Below, piece after piece: positions 1-11,770 of a stretch of DNA of 64,000 nucleotides. The stretch comes from Bryum argenteum (taxonomy: Eukaryota; Streptophyta; Bryopsida; Bryales; Bryaceae). The notes beneath the pieces were generated by a model. That model was given only the letters and a program-made list of their open reading frames with translations. It ran no database searches and had not been told where the DNA came from. Numbering within the stretch: position 1 is the first letter of the stretch; each line of letters opens with the position of its first letter. The DNA lies in NCBI GenBank assembly GCA_037043015.1, contig CM073323.1:9917758-9981757 (forward strand), read 5' to 3'. The position numbers and the translations under genes are program-made.

Positions 1-371
1 AAACTGTCTGAATTCACATCTAAAAATGGTGTGTGACGGACATCTTTGAGACGCTCACATAAATGTCTCGTGAAATCCTTTTGCACTCCGCTATGGCTCA
101 AAAAAAATTTATGCTTGGGCTCCCAATACAGTTCATCAGGAACAATATTACTCAGCCCCGGCACTTGCTCGATCGGTAAAACACTCGAATCTGCCAAAAG
201 CTCTTGTTTTTGCGCACCTTTCCTTCCTAATTTGTTGGCATTCTTTGAGCAGTCCTTGAGGAGAAGCCACAAAAGCACCAGTACAAGCACAACCAGGCCA
301 AAAGCCAAGCGCACCAACCACAATTCTCCGATCAAACCGAAAACGAAATGTGCTACCCACAAATCGCCCAT
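1..371 (-). CDS. TIR-NB-LRR receptor, first exon, cut by the window edge (TNL-A)
   Basis: The reverse strand is open from ATG 371 (a second ATG sits just upstream, at 374) to base 1. The protein begins MGDLWVAHFVFGLIGEL, followed by a strongly hydrophobic stretch (about residues 20-40, LVVLVLVLLWLLL) that reads as a membrane anchor. A short linker with one SSVLPIEQ..NIVP unit comes next, then the start of a TIR domain with the motif FLSHSGVQKDF. It is clearly paralogous to the gene starting at 23,693. TIR domains of plant NLR receptors act as NADase or signalling modules in immunity; that role is family knowledge. The remaining exons would lie left of the window, so intactness cannot be judged. 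It is divergent from the RUS gene starting near 3.8 kb. Confidence 0.85.
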   Translation of the reverse strand, partial: MGDLWVAHFVFGLIGELWLVRLAFGLVVLVLVLLWLLLKDCSKNANKLGRKGAQKQELLADSSVLPIEQVPGLSNIVPDELYWEPKHKFFLSHSGVQKDFTRHLCERLKDVRHTPFLDVNSDS

Positions 372-965
372 CATGAGTAAGGTCGAAACCAAACCTCCAG
401 TAGTAACCCTCTCCTCCTCGGGATCTACTTCACCTGGGCCACAATAAGCAAACAATCACCTTCTCAGCAATGCTCATCTAGATCTTCCTCGACCACATAC
501 TACTAACGACCACCTTCTACACTATGGGTTTAACGCTGAGGGATAAATAGCCTTAAGACACCCAGCAAGGGTCCCATCACATCCACGTAGAAAAAAAAGT
601 GGGAAGCCTTAAGTGTTTGTTCAGAAGACTATTTATTCACGTTTCAATCTCACAAACAGGATTAAAAACCCCCCAACACCCAGAAACCTGACCCGTAACT
701 ACTTTTTCTTTAACAAAATCCACTTACCTCGATTTAGTGAGACCCAAGCCAAGCGATAGACTCAATGAATGAGACCTGCACAACCAAGCTTCTCGATGTA
801 AACTTGAAATCTCTTGAAAAGGACGAAGATAGTTTACATGCAAACGGTCTGGTCAGTGCAAACCAGGGGTCTTTCAGGCATGAATCTCAACCATACCTTT
901 GTCTAATCACAGCTCCGAGTCGTTCACATACACCTTCGGAGCGATTTGCCACCATTTAAGGTCAC
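372..965. other. Upstream region of TNL-A
   Basis: No gene is seen. It aligns with 23,694-24,086 upstream of TNL-B, with local insertions, so it is the duplicated promoter and 5' region of the TNL pair. Short ORFs here are not conserved between the two copies. Confidence 0.6.
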
Positions 966-1305
966 TGATTCTCCAAGTAAAGAGTGAGCTTCACACTACT
1001 GAATCTCCAAGTAAAGAGTGAGCTTCACACTACTGAATCTCCAAGTAAAGAGTGAGCTTCACACTACTGAATCTCCAAGTAAAGAGTGAGCTTCACACTA
1101 CTGAATCTCCAAGTAAAGAGTGAGCTTCACACTACTGAATCTCCAAGTAAAGAGTGAGCTTCACACTACTGAATCTCCAAGTAAAGAGTGAGCTTCACAC
1201 TACTGAATCTCCAAGTAAAGAGTGAGCTTCACACTACTGAATCTCCAAGTAAAGAGTGAGCTTCACACTACTGAATCTCCAAGTAAAGAGTGAGCTTCAC
1301 ACTAC
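966..1305. repeat. 34-bp minisatellite, ten copies
   Basis: The unit (ctgaatctccaagtaaagag plus a 14-base tail, tgagcttcacacta) recurs every 34 bases with starts at 971, 1005 and so on to 1277. The copies are essentially identical. The paralogous position in copy B (about 24,088-24,124) holds a single unit, so this is an expansion in copy A after duplication. It lies about 0.6-0.9 kb upstream of the TNL-A start codon. Confidence 0.95.
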
Positions 1306-1850
1306 GTATTTCAACGCTCGTATTCCTGTGTGATTGATCAAGGAGCCTCTGCATTTCTGTCACTAACTTTCGAATGCTCTGGATCTGACACTGATTCTCA
1401 CAGCTAGTGATGATAAGACTACTCTTTGTGATTCCAAACCTAATATGCACTGTAGACCATGAACTACCAGTGAACAATAGCTAGACAAGGAACCCTCCAA
1501 CTCCTGACACCAGCCCCTTTAACCACGCATAAAACGGGCGCTGATCCTAAGCGACTCAAACAAGCACGAGCTTAACAGCACTAGACGGCCAGAGCTCAAA
1601 TCGCCGTACTCAGAATTTACTCCAGCACTCCAAGTACGCTTTCGAAGCAACAGATCCCGTGCCCGCATACACAGCAACAAGCTTAACGATCTTACGAAAC
1701 TCCAGCGCCGAAGCTGAGCTACCGACAACAGCAGCAACTACCCCGGCAGAACTTCACCATCCACTCAAAAATCTAACAAATGATCTCCTCACTTGGTCAA
1801 AAAAGGTCCATTGCTTGAAACCTGGTCAACCTGGTCAAAATTAGGTCAAG
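1306..1850. other. Duplicated intergenic DNA between minisatellite and 270-bp repeats
   Basis: No gene is seen. The stretch matches 24,125-24,750 in copy B, which carries an extra ~70-base insert around 24,515-24,585. It may contain transcription start signals for TNL-A, but no clear motif can be assigned. Confidence 0.5.
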
Positions 1851-3500
1851 TGGATGGCTATTTGATTTTTGTAACAATCGGTTCAAAAATATAGTGGGCA
1901 AAGTGACTTCTTCAATTTCGCAGACTCGAGAGTGTGTGGAATAGAAATGAGTGGCAAGTGACAAACACGTCATTGTAACCCTAAGACAAACTTACAGATG
2001 AATTTGAACTCGTTCTCGTGTTTCCTTGTTCGATGTTGCAATACTACACTATTGTGATGTTTGTAACTTACCTTCTAGCATCGACAGATCAACACTATAA
2101 CCCTAAATTTAGATCAGGTGTATGAAATTTCAGTTTCCGTAACAATCGCTTCATATTGGAGTGAGCAGCGTAACTTTTTCCATTTCGACGATAACTGTTC
2201 AAGAATGTGTGGAAGGAACTGATCGGATGGCAAGAGAGATACTTGCCACTGCAATCCTCACACAAGCAACCGGGTGAATCTAAATTCATTCTCGTGTTCA
2301 ATTGTTCGACTGTTGCAATGACGATTGTGATATATCTTCTACGGTCAAAACAGTAACGACAATTGTCAAAACAGCTCAAAAGCTTGAAACCCAAATTAGG
2401 TCTAGTCTGGGTTCCATACCAATTGCTTCAGAAATGGAATGAGTAAAGTAAAATCTTCCACTCTGTTCGCAAATCCAAGTATATGTAAAAAGAATTGATC
2501 AGACAAACACGCCATTACAACCCTTATTCAGAAGCTACCGGATGAATCTAAATTCGTTCTCGGGTTTGACTGTTCGATGTTATGTGGCAAGACTGATGCA
2601 ATGGTGATTTAATAGATATTTTACGGTCAGATCAGCTCAATTGAAAAATTTGCTGAAGCAAGTGACTTTCTAGGGTTCGTAACAATGGCTTTAGAAATGG
2701 AGTGAACACAGACAATTCTTATATTTCAAGAACAGCTGTTAGCGAATTCGAGAAAGTGTGGAAAGAAATAATCGGCTGCCAAGTCACAAACACGTCAAGC
2801 AACCCTAACACAGATGGATTAAAAATTTTCTTGTTTCCTCGACCGATGTTGTGTTGTAATATAGTGATTGAACTTCCTGTTTGGACAGATCAATACTTAA
2901 AACCCTAAGTCTAGTTCTCGTAACAATCGCTTCAAATTGGAGTACTCGAAGTGGCTTCTCCCATTTCAACGACAGCTCATCGCATATTTGAGAATGTGTG
3001 GAAAAAGATGATCGGACGGCAAACACGCCATTGCAATTCTAACAGAAGCTGTCAGATGAATCTTAATTCGTTCTCATTTTTGATTGTTAGACTGTTGCAA
3101 TAACGATTGTGATTTATCTTCGACGGTCAAAACAATAACGATAATTGTCAAAACAGCTCATAAGCTTGAAACCCAGATCAGGTCTAGTGCAGAACTTTCT
3201 GGGTTCCGTACCAATCGCTTCAAAAATTGAATGATTAAAGTGAATTCTTTCGTTCTATTCGCAAATTCAAGAATACGTAGAAAGAAATCATCGGACAAAC
3301 ACGCCATTGCAACCCAAAACCCAACCTGTCAGATGAATCCGAATTCGTTCTCGTAATTGATTGTCTGATATTTCTTAGATCTTTCTCGTGTCTGTTTGTT
3401 CGCTTCACGGCACTGTATCTTCCGCGCTTAAAGCAGCTACATAGTTTAATTCTTCGATCAAGAATATTAGGTCAAGTGCAAGACTTTCTAAGTTTCATAC
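1851..3500. repeat. Diverged ~270-bp tandem repeat block between TNL-A and RUS-A
   Basis: A landmark phrase (gtaacaatcgcttcaaat or a variant) recurs near 1871, 2139, 2409, 2683, 2920 and 3208, a spacing of about 240-290 bases. Each is followed at similar distances by gaatgtgtggaa, cacgccattgcaac, gatgaatctaaattcgttct and cggtcaaaacagtaacgac. About six old units remain. The same array is present in copy B (about 24,757-26,480), so it predates the segmental duplication. It fills the head-to-head promoter interval of the two genes. Confidence 0.8.
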
Positions 3501-3815
3501 CGATCGATTCAATACGTTCGGGGATGTTTCATATGTTTCTGGAAGTGGCATCCGCCTTACAGGTTATTCAGAAACCTCTTAACTTTTCGTAGCTATTATC
3601 ATGTCTACAGTGCACAAGTTGACGGATACTTACGTTGAAAGATGCGAATCTCACAGCCCGCGCGACACCCTCTCCACGACAAGCACGTCCTCGTCTCAAC
3701 GTGAGAGGGAGGGGTCAGTAAGTAACCCTACTGGAGCTTTCCCCTGACAACCCATATGGGACTAACCCCCCTTCTGTAGCCATCCCCTCTGCTTGAGAGA
3801 ACATTCTGATCAAGG

Positions 3816-5292
3816 ATTGCGAAGGCGCATTTGTTCGAGGAATTCAGCACATCGCGTGCGGTCCCCATCCGCACTGCCATCCTCGTGAAGGATTTCGATG
3901 ACTCTTCAAACTTCCGCTTATGGAGGTCCAAGAACTTTCTCCCATTTCTCCATTCTTGGCAAGCTAATGTGGGAGCCTTTATGTGTGTTGATCTGTGCAG
4001 GGAAGGAGGCCATATTCGGGCTGTTTGGAACAATCTCTTATCCGCATTTCTTCCCGAGGCAAGCTATCAATCATATGCACTTATGCAACATTCACTACTC
4101 TGGTTCCGTCGATGAGCATTTTGTGACATTTTGCAGGGCTATCCTCACAGTGTCACACCAGATTACCTCCCCTTTCAAACATGGGACACATTACAGGTTC
4201 GCATTCTCGTCGACAAAGTGATTTGATTTCAAGAGCTTTCGCGGATTCTTAATGAAGTGCGCATTTTTTGACTCACAGGGCTTGTCAACATACATCCGCA
4301 GCATGCTATCGACGCAAGTAAGATCGCGATTCTTCGTGAATCATATAGAAAAGGAGTTAACTATAGTATGTTATTTGTGTTGGGGTGATTGTTTTGTTTG
4401 GATTTGGAGTACATGAGCTTGAGGAGGTCTAGGGTTATGCATTACAGGTGCTCTTCGGCGGCCTTGGGGTTGGAGAAACAACTGCTACAGCAGTAGGCGC
4501 CACTTTCCAGGTACATTGATGCATGGACTTTGTTGTATGAGTGCCCTCAAAGTTCTTTGGGATGACATATCCGTTGTCTTTTAGGCAATATTGTTGATTG
4601 TAGTTCTTAATCAGTGGTGTTATGTCGGCATAAACATGAAAGAATAGGTGAAACGAATGCTTCATTTACGACATTTTGAGGCATGGAGTTCGTCTTCTTC
4701 CGCGTTGAGCGGGGATCAATGGAACGATGTGCTGAGGATCTTATGCTTGAATATGGCAGTGGTTTTTGCGCGACTTCACTGGCATGTTGGGGAGTATTCT
4801 CCTCACGCTACATCAAGTACGTGAAGAACCAAGCATTTGCACTCTGGCTTGATGTCGGTTTGCCGGCATTCCTTATTGACGATGCAAGTGGATGTTGGAC
4901 TTGCAGGGATCCAACTTAGACAGTAGTGCCAAGCAATGGCGTCTAGCAGCAGATCTACTGAATGACGTTGGTAAGTTGCACTTTCTCTTACTCACGTTCA
5001 AGCACGATGTTGCTACCTACAGCTTAAATTACATTTTCTTTCTTGTGCAGGAATGTTGATGGATCTCGTATCGCCACTATTTCCAGGCGCCTTTGTGACG
5101 ATTCTGTGCATCGGCAGCATGGCTAGATCAGTTAGTAAGCTTACTTCCGCCTCCCGCATTTCGTATGTTGCTCGGTGATTACTTCTGAAATTGGAAAGTG
5201 TCAATGCAGCTGGGGTTGCAGGTGGAGCAACACGAGCTGCGTTGACTCAACACTTCGCTTTACGGAAGAATGCTGCAGATGTTTCTGCGAAG
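3816..5292 (+). pseudogene. ROOT UVB SENSITIVE (DUF647) family gene, 3'-truncated, start codon lost (RUS-A)
   Basis: Eight in-frame exons can be joined: 3816-4058, 4137-4196, 4279-4317, 4448-4510, 4760-4816, 4907-4970, 5051-5134 and 5210-5292. Diagnostic DUF647 segments are GYPHSVTPDYLPFQTWDTLQ, GLSTYIRSMLSTQ, GETTATAVGATFQ, GSNLDSSAKQWRLAADLLND and GATRAALTQHFALRKNAADV. Introns have GT-AG ends except intron 1, which starts GAG|GCAAGC (a GC-AG intron). RUS proteins are plastid- or membrane-associated factors linked to UV-B sensing, auxin transport and vitamin B6 homeostasis (family knowledge). Two defects are visible. The start codon seen in copy B (ATG GCG GAG) is ATT GCG AAG here, with a stop upstream in frame. 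No exon for the C-terminal half of DUF647 was found after 5,292. It could still be expressed from another start, but it looks truncated. Confidence 0.85.
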
Positions 5293-8200
5293 GTAGCAGC
5301 TCGTCAACTTAAAGTCTCCACAAAAACCATTTGTCATCATAGTTGCATTGCTTTCAAGCATCCGTTGTTGTTGAAGAGTACTAGTTCTCTTTCGATGAGA
5401 ACATTGATTTTGATGAATGTGGAGCTTCCCTTTGCTGATATTTTTCCTTCACTCACTGTTCCCCCTCATCGCCTTCGCCTTTGCATGCATTTCCCAGGGC
5501 CACTCTATATTACGGCCCGCTTGGCCTTGGGGGTCCATATTTAATTGAGCCCATTTGAAGTAGAAATGGGCCTTAACTCAAGCACTAATCTATAAAGTGG
5601 GTCGTGAAATTGGCTTCATAATACAAAGTCCACAGACCTACTTGGAAGGCCCAAATTGGAGCTTTTACTTTGAGTTGGGCTTTCCATATGGATTTAAGTG
5701 ACTTATATAAGGGCTCATTTCCAAACTTTGGCACTCACCAATGAGAGTGCTTGAATTGCCCAAATGGGCTCAAGCGGGGAAGTAGGTAGTCATTCCAATA
5801 TTTTGGCTTGGGCCCATAACTTTCCCTCTATAATGCCGCCATATCACTCGCCAGAATAGATTTGTGGGAAGTGAAATGACTCTCAATGGAAAGTCGTTGG
5901 GCCTATTTGAGGGAATCTATGCACTCATAATAAGGGTCGTTTTCACTTGTTTTCAAAAAATATATTCATGCGAAACCTGACCTGTATGTAGGGTGTGAAA
6001 ACTTTAATTATTTTAACGGTGTGAGTTGATCTTAGTATATAGGCATAGATATAGACATCTTAGATTGGCAAGCTCATTGGAGAGTGACCAAGGGACCGGA
6101 AACAACTTTGGAGGATGTGCAAATTATGTAGGAGATTGGACTATTGAAAATTATATAGTTTGGAATTTTATCTTAAATAAGCTATGGATTTTATAAGTGG
6201 AACCTAAAGGTGTACTTAAAACCAATCACTCAATAATGTACACCATGAATACATTAACTTATGTTAACAATGTACACCATGAATACATTAACTTACGAAT
6301 TTAACAGCTATAAGGTACCTCGTGCTTCGTTTCCCCGAGTGATTGGTTTTTGAAGTTATGAAAATCATGAGCCACTTACCTTAGATCAAGTAAAATCATC
6401 AGTTTTGAACTTTTATAGGATGTACTATGAATATAAATCAATTTAATTAATTTAAAGTAGGACCTAAAATAACATCCTGAAATGTTCATTCTAAATACAT
6501 TTAAAATCAGACTTAAAGCTATAAATAACATGTCTATAAGAGTATGAGTAATTAACCCTAAATTCCCCATCTTATTAACACCTAGAATCACAACCACGCA
6601 AACACTTGCTTAATCAATAAACCCTATGATTTCTTAACCATCCCTAACACACAACAAGTACAAGATGAAACAAAATCAGAAAACTTTGTGAACAATAATA
6701 AGAGAAAGAGACTCACAATTTGTGATGAGCACTAAGCGAAAGAGATGCACAAAAACGACGCATAGACTCATATAAGGCAAAATTAGGGTTAGGATAAAAA
6801 GCATGTTGCCTACACTAACTTCCAACCCGTAAACCGAACTAATTGTTATTAAAGTTGAAATCGAAGCTAATTACACCAGACCCTTTCCATATTAATTATC
6901 ATTTTGTTCACTCCTTCATGTTTTGTTTTTTTTCCTTCTACACTATTTTGGTACTCCTAGACCCACAACAATTACCATACTCTAAATCGCTCATCCTATA
7001 TGTAACACCTAACTTGTCTTGCAACTCAAAACAATTTCTTGCAATTTTGAGCAGCCTAGATATTAGGCTAAATTTTAGTAGTTTGGGCTATAATTTGGTG
7101 TAAGTGTGGTAATACTTACAAGGTATATGTCGTATAATTTGCAAATCCAAGTACCAATTTTACAAAGGTAGGATCCAAAAATTACAAAAACAATCTTCAA
7201 AGTTTTTATTAATTTTTGAAATAATGTCTTTAAAAATTTGTTAGAAATTGAAATTTTAGATCTTAATAAACAAATTTACTTGAAAATCACAAAAATATAA
7301 AGGCACCTACTCACTGTGCACTTCTCAACAAACTCAAAGCATGAGAGGATTATTAAAAACATGCCTCATGTTTGCAAGATAGTAGAAACATGAGAGAGAA
7401 ACTCCAAAAAGTGACACAAAAGAAATAGAACCTTAGAAGCACTCTAAACAATTATTTGCGGCAGAGTTAGGGTAATAGTTAGAAATAGGTCCCGCGAGTA
7501 GCTCAACCAGCAAGCAACGTTCTCTTGCTCAGGAACAAGCTCCACAAGGTCAATGTTTCCCCTCCAACCTTGTACACATCTACGGCACCGTAGTAGAAGG
7601 CCAACGTAAATGACTACTACAGCTGAAACTTCAACCAAAGTGATGAAATCTAAACTAGTGTACTAGTAAAGGTGTTGGACAATGAAAGTTGACAACGACA
7701 CGAGGATGAAGAGCAACTCGTTACTACTTACTTAGTTTTTGGAGAGGGTGAAAGAAACCGGGGAAAGTAGATAGTCGGAGTTCTTTGTAAGAAGAATCTA
7801 AATCAGTTGCAGGTACGTAATCATGTTCACATATAGAAGCAATGATTCAAAATTCAATTATATCTGCTTCCTTTGCTTAAGTATAATTTCTTTTAGCAAG
7901 ATAAAAACTCCAACTACTTTCTTGATATAAATGCCAATTGTCGAATTCTATAATCAAATTGGATATCCAACCAAGGTATAACACAATTTTGTTTTTCTAA
8001 TTCAATGTGAGCGATGAGGCTTGCAATTTATTACCACGTTCCAAATATAATCACAACTTTCCGACACAACTTTTACTTAGTGCACTTTTATGGATTATAG
8101 TCTCACACAATCAGAAAGCCAAACTCAAACTTCTTTGCACAATTTTATATGAATCATGTATATTAAAATATAAATTGTTGTTTTACAACAATTATTTCAC

Positions 8201-10432
8201 ATAAAAATTTAACATAAAGCAAAAAAGTTCAAACATGGATACACCTTCTCTTGATATGCTCGAAAAGAAATGGCCTTTGTTTTCCTACTTGTATCTCCAA
8301 CTTTCTTTTGAAAATTTTGTCAGTACTATAACACACTTGCATAGTTCAAAGCCAGTATCTCAAGACCCTATATCCTCTCCAAAATCTAACACAAGAAATT
8401 TATGTAATTATTAACAAAAACATAATTTTACAATTAACGTTTTCGTAGTACCTTTTTAGAATAAACTAAACTTTACTACAATATTTCTATTCAAATACAT
8501 ATATTTTACCACCAACGTTTTGGTACCACTTTTTTAATATAAACTAAATTATAACTAACCATTTCTATTGGTGTGTTCTTTTGGTGTAAGTTTGGCAATA
8601 CTTACGAGGTATATGTGGTAAAATCTGCAAAGCTAAATTCCAATTTTACAAGGGTAGCCTCCAAAAATTGCAATCTTCAAAGTATTTTTGTAATTTTTTT
8701 GGTTAATTTCTTTCAAAATTTGTCAAGATTTGAGATTTTGGATTTTTATAATGAAAAAATACTTTAAAGTCACAAACTAATGAAGGTATCTACTTACCTA
8801 TCGTTCATTTTTTTTCTACAAAAAATTAATGAATTAATAAATTAGAAACATGTTGAATAAATTATTCTCTAATTTATTATTTTAATGGGCTGTTGTAGAA
8901 CTAGGATCGAAGGGAAAACCAAGAAAACAGAAAGAGAATTTGAAAATAAAACTCGGTAGTAAGACAATATGAAATGGGAAAAAGTTATCCCTAATGGGAT
9001 TGAGGGGGTTTATATATCGAGGAGCAAAAAGGTAGAAGTGACAAGTCACAAAAGTGACGAGTCACAAAAGTGACGAGTCACAAAAGTGACGAGTCACAAA
9101 AGTGACGAGTCAGCAAAAAGGAAGGTAGTGGGGTGGCGCATGACCTTGGTGGGTTCCATCAGTGGATGTGCGTCCATCACTATTGTCAAAGGGTGAACTC
9201 TCGGGTATGGGTGACTTCTGAGTCTATGTACTAATTCCTAAATATGGCTAAGTATAAAGAGAGGGAGATGTCTAGGATTTAACCACCCGGGACTTTGAGG
9301 TCCTCGTATTCTCATATTTCAACATTTACAAATTTCAACATTTCAAAATGATTAATCCTATTGTAGTTTTTCTACCGTCTACTAGAAAATAATTTGCATG
9401 AAAGTCTAGAAAGCATAATGACTCTAAAAAATTTTGCATGAGTATATCTAATTTAATTATCTACAAAAGGTAAACATCTAACTGTCATATTCTGGAACGA
9501 TAACTACAGATTGGCTTATATACAAGATCTTATGGCTGGAAGTTCAAAAAATAAAAAAAGATTGGTTCACACCCTTGGAAGTGCATTAAAGTAATAATTT
9601 TTTCTTATTTTCTCTAGGTAGATAACTAAGTTGGAAATCTTCACTTGGAAATTTTTAGTGACTCAATATGCTCTTTGAATTGTTATGCAAATTATTTTCC
9701 ATAGAAAAGGTAAAAAACAATGGTATAGTGAAATATGCATCACATCAAAAATATCTGGTCTTGGAAAATTTAAACAAAGAGAAGGTATTTAATAAGTTTG
9801 AAAATTTTAGACAAATCTCTTGGTTTAATTATTCCTTGACAAACTTTGAAAAAATGAATACAAATTAAATGGTATCTTTGAAATTTGCTTTTGTGGAACC
9901 TCCTAAAAATTAAATTCAAGCCACTTCAAAGCTATATTCTTATAAAAATTATTTTTAAAAGATTTCAAGAAAATATAAAGTAAATTTTTTTCTCTTCCTA
10001 CCCCATTTCTTATTTGTGAAATAAAAGTATTTGTTATACTACTTAAAAGTTCGAATTTGGCTTTGTAAGTCTTATCACAAACACCTTGTATGTATTACTA
10101 CATTCACATTAATTTGTAGCCCAACATGCTAAAATTTGACTCTTTGTTCAGGTGCTTAAATCAACAAAAAGCTGTATTTAGCTTATAAGAAACTTTAGTG
10201 TTCAATTCCACGCCTATACTATTTGTCGTATGAATACTACACTAATTAATTAATCTAAATTTTCACTAATTACCCATATTGTGTAACACCCCAAAACGCA
10301 ATCTCTCTCACCCACACTGATATCAGACCCCTGAGCCTCCAAAAGCTTAGAAAGCCACACTAATTTCACCAAATACCACCCGCACTATTATTTCCACCCA
10401 CACTATTTTTGTTTTACCTACAACCATGATAA
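5293..10432. other. AT-rich duplicated intergenic DNA, no gene recognised
   Basis: The stretch after RUS-A holds only short AT-rich ORFs. From about 5,795 onward it aligns in blocks with 27,216-30,587 in copy B. Copy A carries extra DNA, notably about 8.4-9.5 kb. Around 5.5-5.95 kb there are inverted GGGCCCAT-like segments; part of the corresponding B sequence (27,337-27,400) appears in opposite orientation, which suggests a small fold-back element. The homology ends sharply near 10,432 at ctacaaccatgataa. Confidence 0.6.
9037..9112. repeat. 16-bp tandem repeat, about five copies
   Basis: The unit gtcacaaaagtgacga repeats every 16 bases. It lies in DNA present in copy A and not found in copy B, so it belongs to an insertion or was lost from B. 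The motif gtgac/gtcac makes each unit partly palindromic. Confidence 0.9.
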
Positions 10433-10753
10433 CAACCATACAAACTTGTCTATTATATTTTCCAAACCCCCCCCGTACACTAATTACTTTTTTAAAATAA
10501 ACCCAAACTAATTTTATCAGCCTAAACCCAAGTTTTCTCCTCCAAAAAACATGTTGCTGTTGCCCATACTAATATCCGACCCCTGAACCTACACTAATGT
10601 ATGTGCTATCAGCTAATCCACTACCGGCCCTAAGCACATCATATCTAAAATGCACCTACACTATTTGAACAATCCAATCAGACCACACTAAATTGATTGG
10701 AGAAATAATCCACACTAAAAGCACAAAAATCCACTACCAGCTCCTAACTCATA
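10433..10753. other. Intergenic, nothing recognised
   Basis: AT-rich sequence just beyond the A-side duplication breakpoint. No coding potential or repeat was recognised. Confidence 0.5.
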
Positions 10754-10855
10754 CTCCCTCCGTCCCATTATAATTGTCCAGTAGGTTTAAATAAATCTCC
10801 CTCTAGAGATAGATTTGAGAGAACGTACTGGACAAATATAATGGGACAGAGGAAG
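10754..10855. mobile_element. Stowaway-like MITE (Tc1/mariner type)
   Basis: The ends read CTCCCTCCGTCCCATTATA and, inverted at the right, TATAATGGGACAGAGGAAG, and they are flanked by TA on both sides (10,752-53 and 10,856-57). CTCCCTCCGTCCC termini with a TA target duplication are the signature of plant Stowaway MITEs. At about 102 bp it has no coding capacity. Confidence 0.9.
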
Positions 10856-11149
10856 TACAATTCAAGATGCACCCACACTAAGAATGATTTAGTCTTTCTT
10901 TCCAAGTACCTCATGTGTGACTAGCAAAATTTTAGCAGCGGCACTTTGCATTGTGCTAAATTACTGAAATTCTGGATTCAGTCCCGAGACTACTACAGTG
11001 GGAAACACGCAGGCAAGAGATGTTCGTCAGGCACTTTTGTACGAATGTAGCTCTTCTCCCCACAAACCTAGCGATGATCTTGACGTGAGTATTCCATTCT
11101 TGCTGCGGCTCGCTAGAGCTCAAGACCCACAAATTGCTCCAAGTTCTAA

Positions 11150-11770
11150 TCGGTACCAAACAGGAGTTTAGTGGTTAGAAAATACAAAAGTTAGTACTGT
11201 CAGTTTCTTAGAATAATCATCTCCGTTGGCGAACGACGAGTCTGCTTCCGACTCCACAGACATTTGTCAATGCGTGACGCCATTGCTATCCATTCGTGCA
11301 ATAGGCACGATCGAGTCTCTATAGGTGTTACGAATCTTGTCTTTCAGTCCGGATCAAAAGTTCGTCCACAAGACTAGACTCATTCCAGTCGACGAGTTGT
11401 ATCGCTTAAAGATGTATGTTGTTACTGCTCTTGTTTGACGAGACTTTTGCGATGCAGGTCTCCAACTATACTTCATCGATCGATATCCCCATACACATTG
11501 GTAATCCTTTCCAAAAAGCACCATAATTCTCGAGCGTCATTCATCAAGTGCCTACAACCCAATTTTACGCCGACCTCGTCATGTACAAAAGAGCAAACGC
11601 AATCTTATCCTAATCCAAATTGTACATGGGTGGCTTCCCTTGAAATACAAGCCTAAGTTGCACAAACCACCAACGGTACACCTTGTCGCCCTTCTCTCCT
11701 GAGAACCTCTCAAGTGCAACTACCTTGGACTCATTAACTCCATCCTCAAGCACGTTGTACCTTCTTATCT
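11150..11770 (-). pseudogene. Ty3/gypsy-like gag relic
   Basis: Reading the minus strand, a broken frame gives VVALERFSGEKGDKVYRWWF, then DKIAFALLYMTRSA.NWVV and, after further frame changes, GLKDKIRNTYRDSIVPIARM. This order (F-x-G...W, then K-x-A...L...A-x-x-W, then G-L-K-x-x-I-R) matches the capsid part of plant gypsy gag proteins. Several stops and frame changes show it is dead. No protease, polymerase or LTR was found next to it. The assignment rests on a motif pattern only. Confidence 0.45.

Noticed and set aside
46-447. Plus-strand ORF of 133 codons at the left edge
   Set aside because: It is antisense to the TIR exon, which is continuous and clearly homologous to the exon at 22,716-23,693.
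966-1305. CRISPR-like look of evenly spaced repeats
   Set aside because: The units are directly adjacent with no variable spacers, and the context is plant nuclear DNA; it is a minisatellite.
3728-4033. Minus-strand 101-codon ORF
   Set aside because: It is antisense to exon 1 of the RUS gene, whose exons join in frame and match DUF647.
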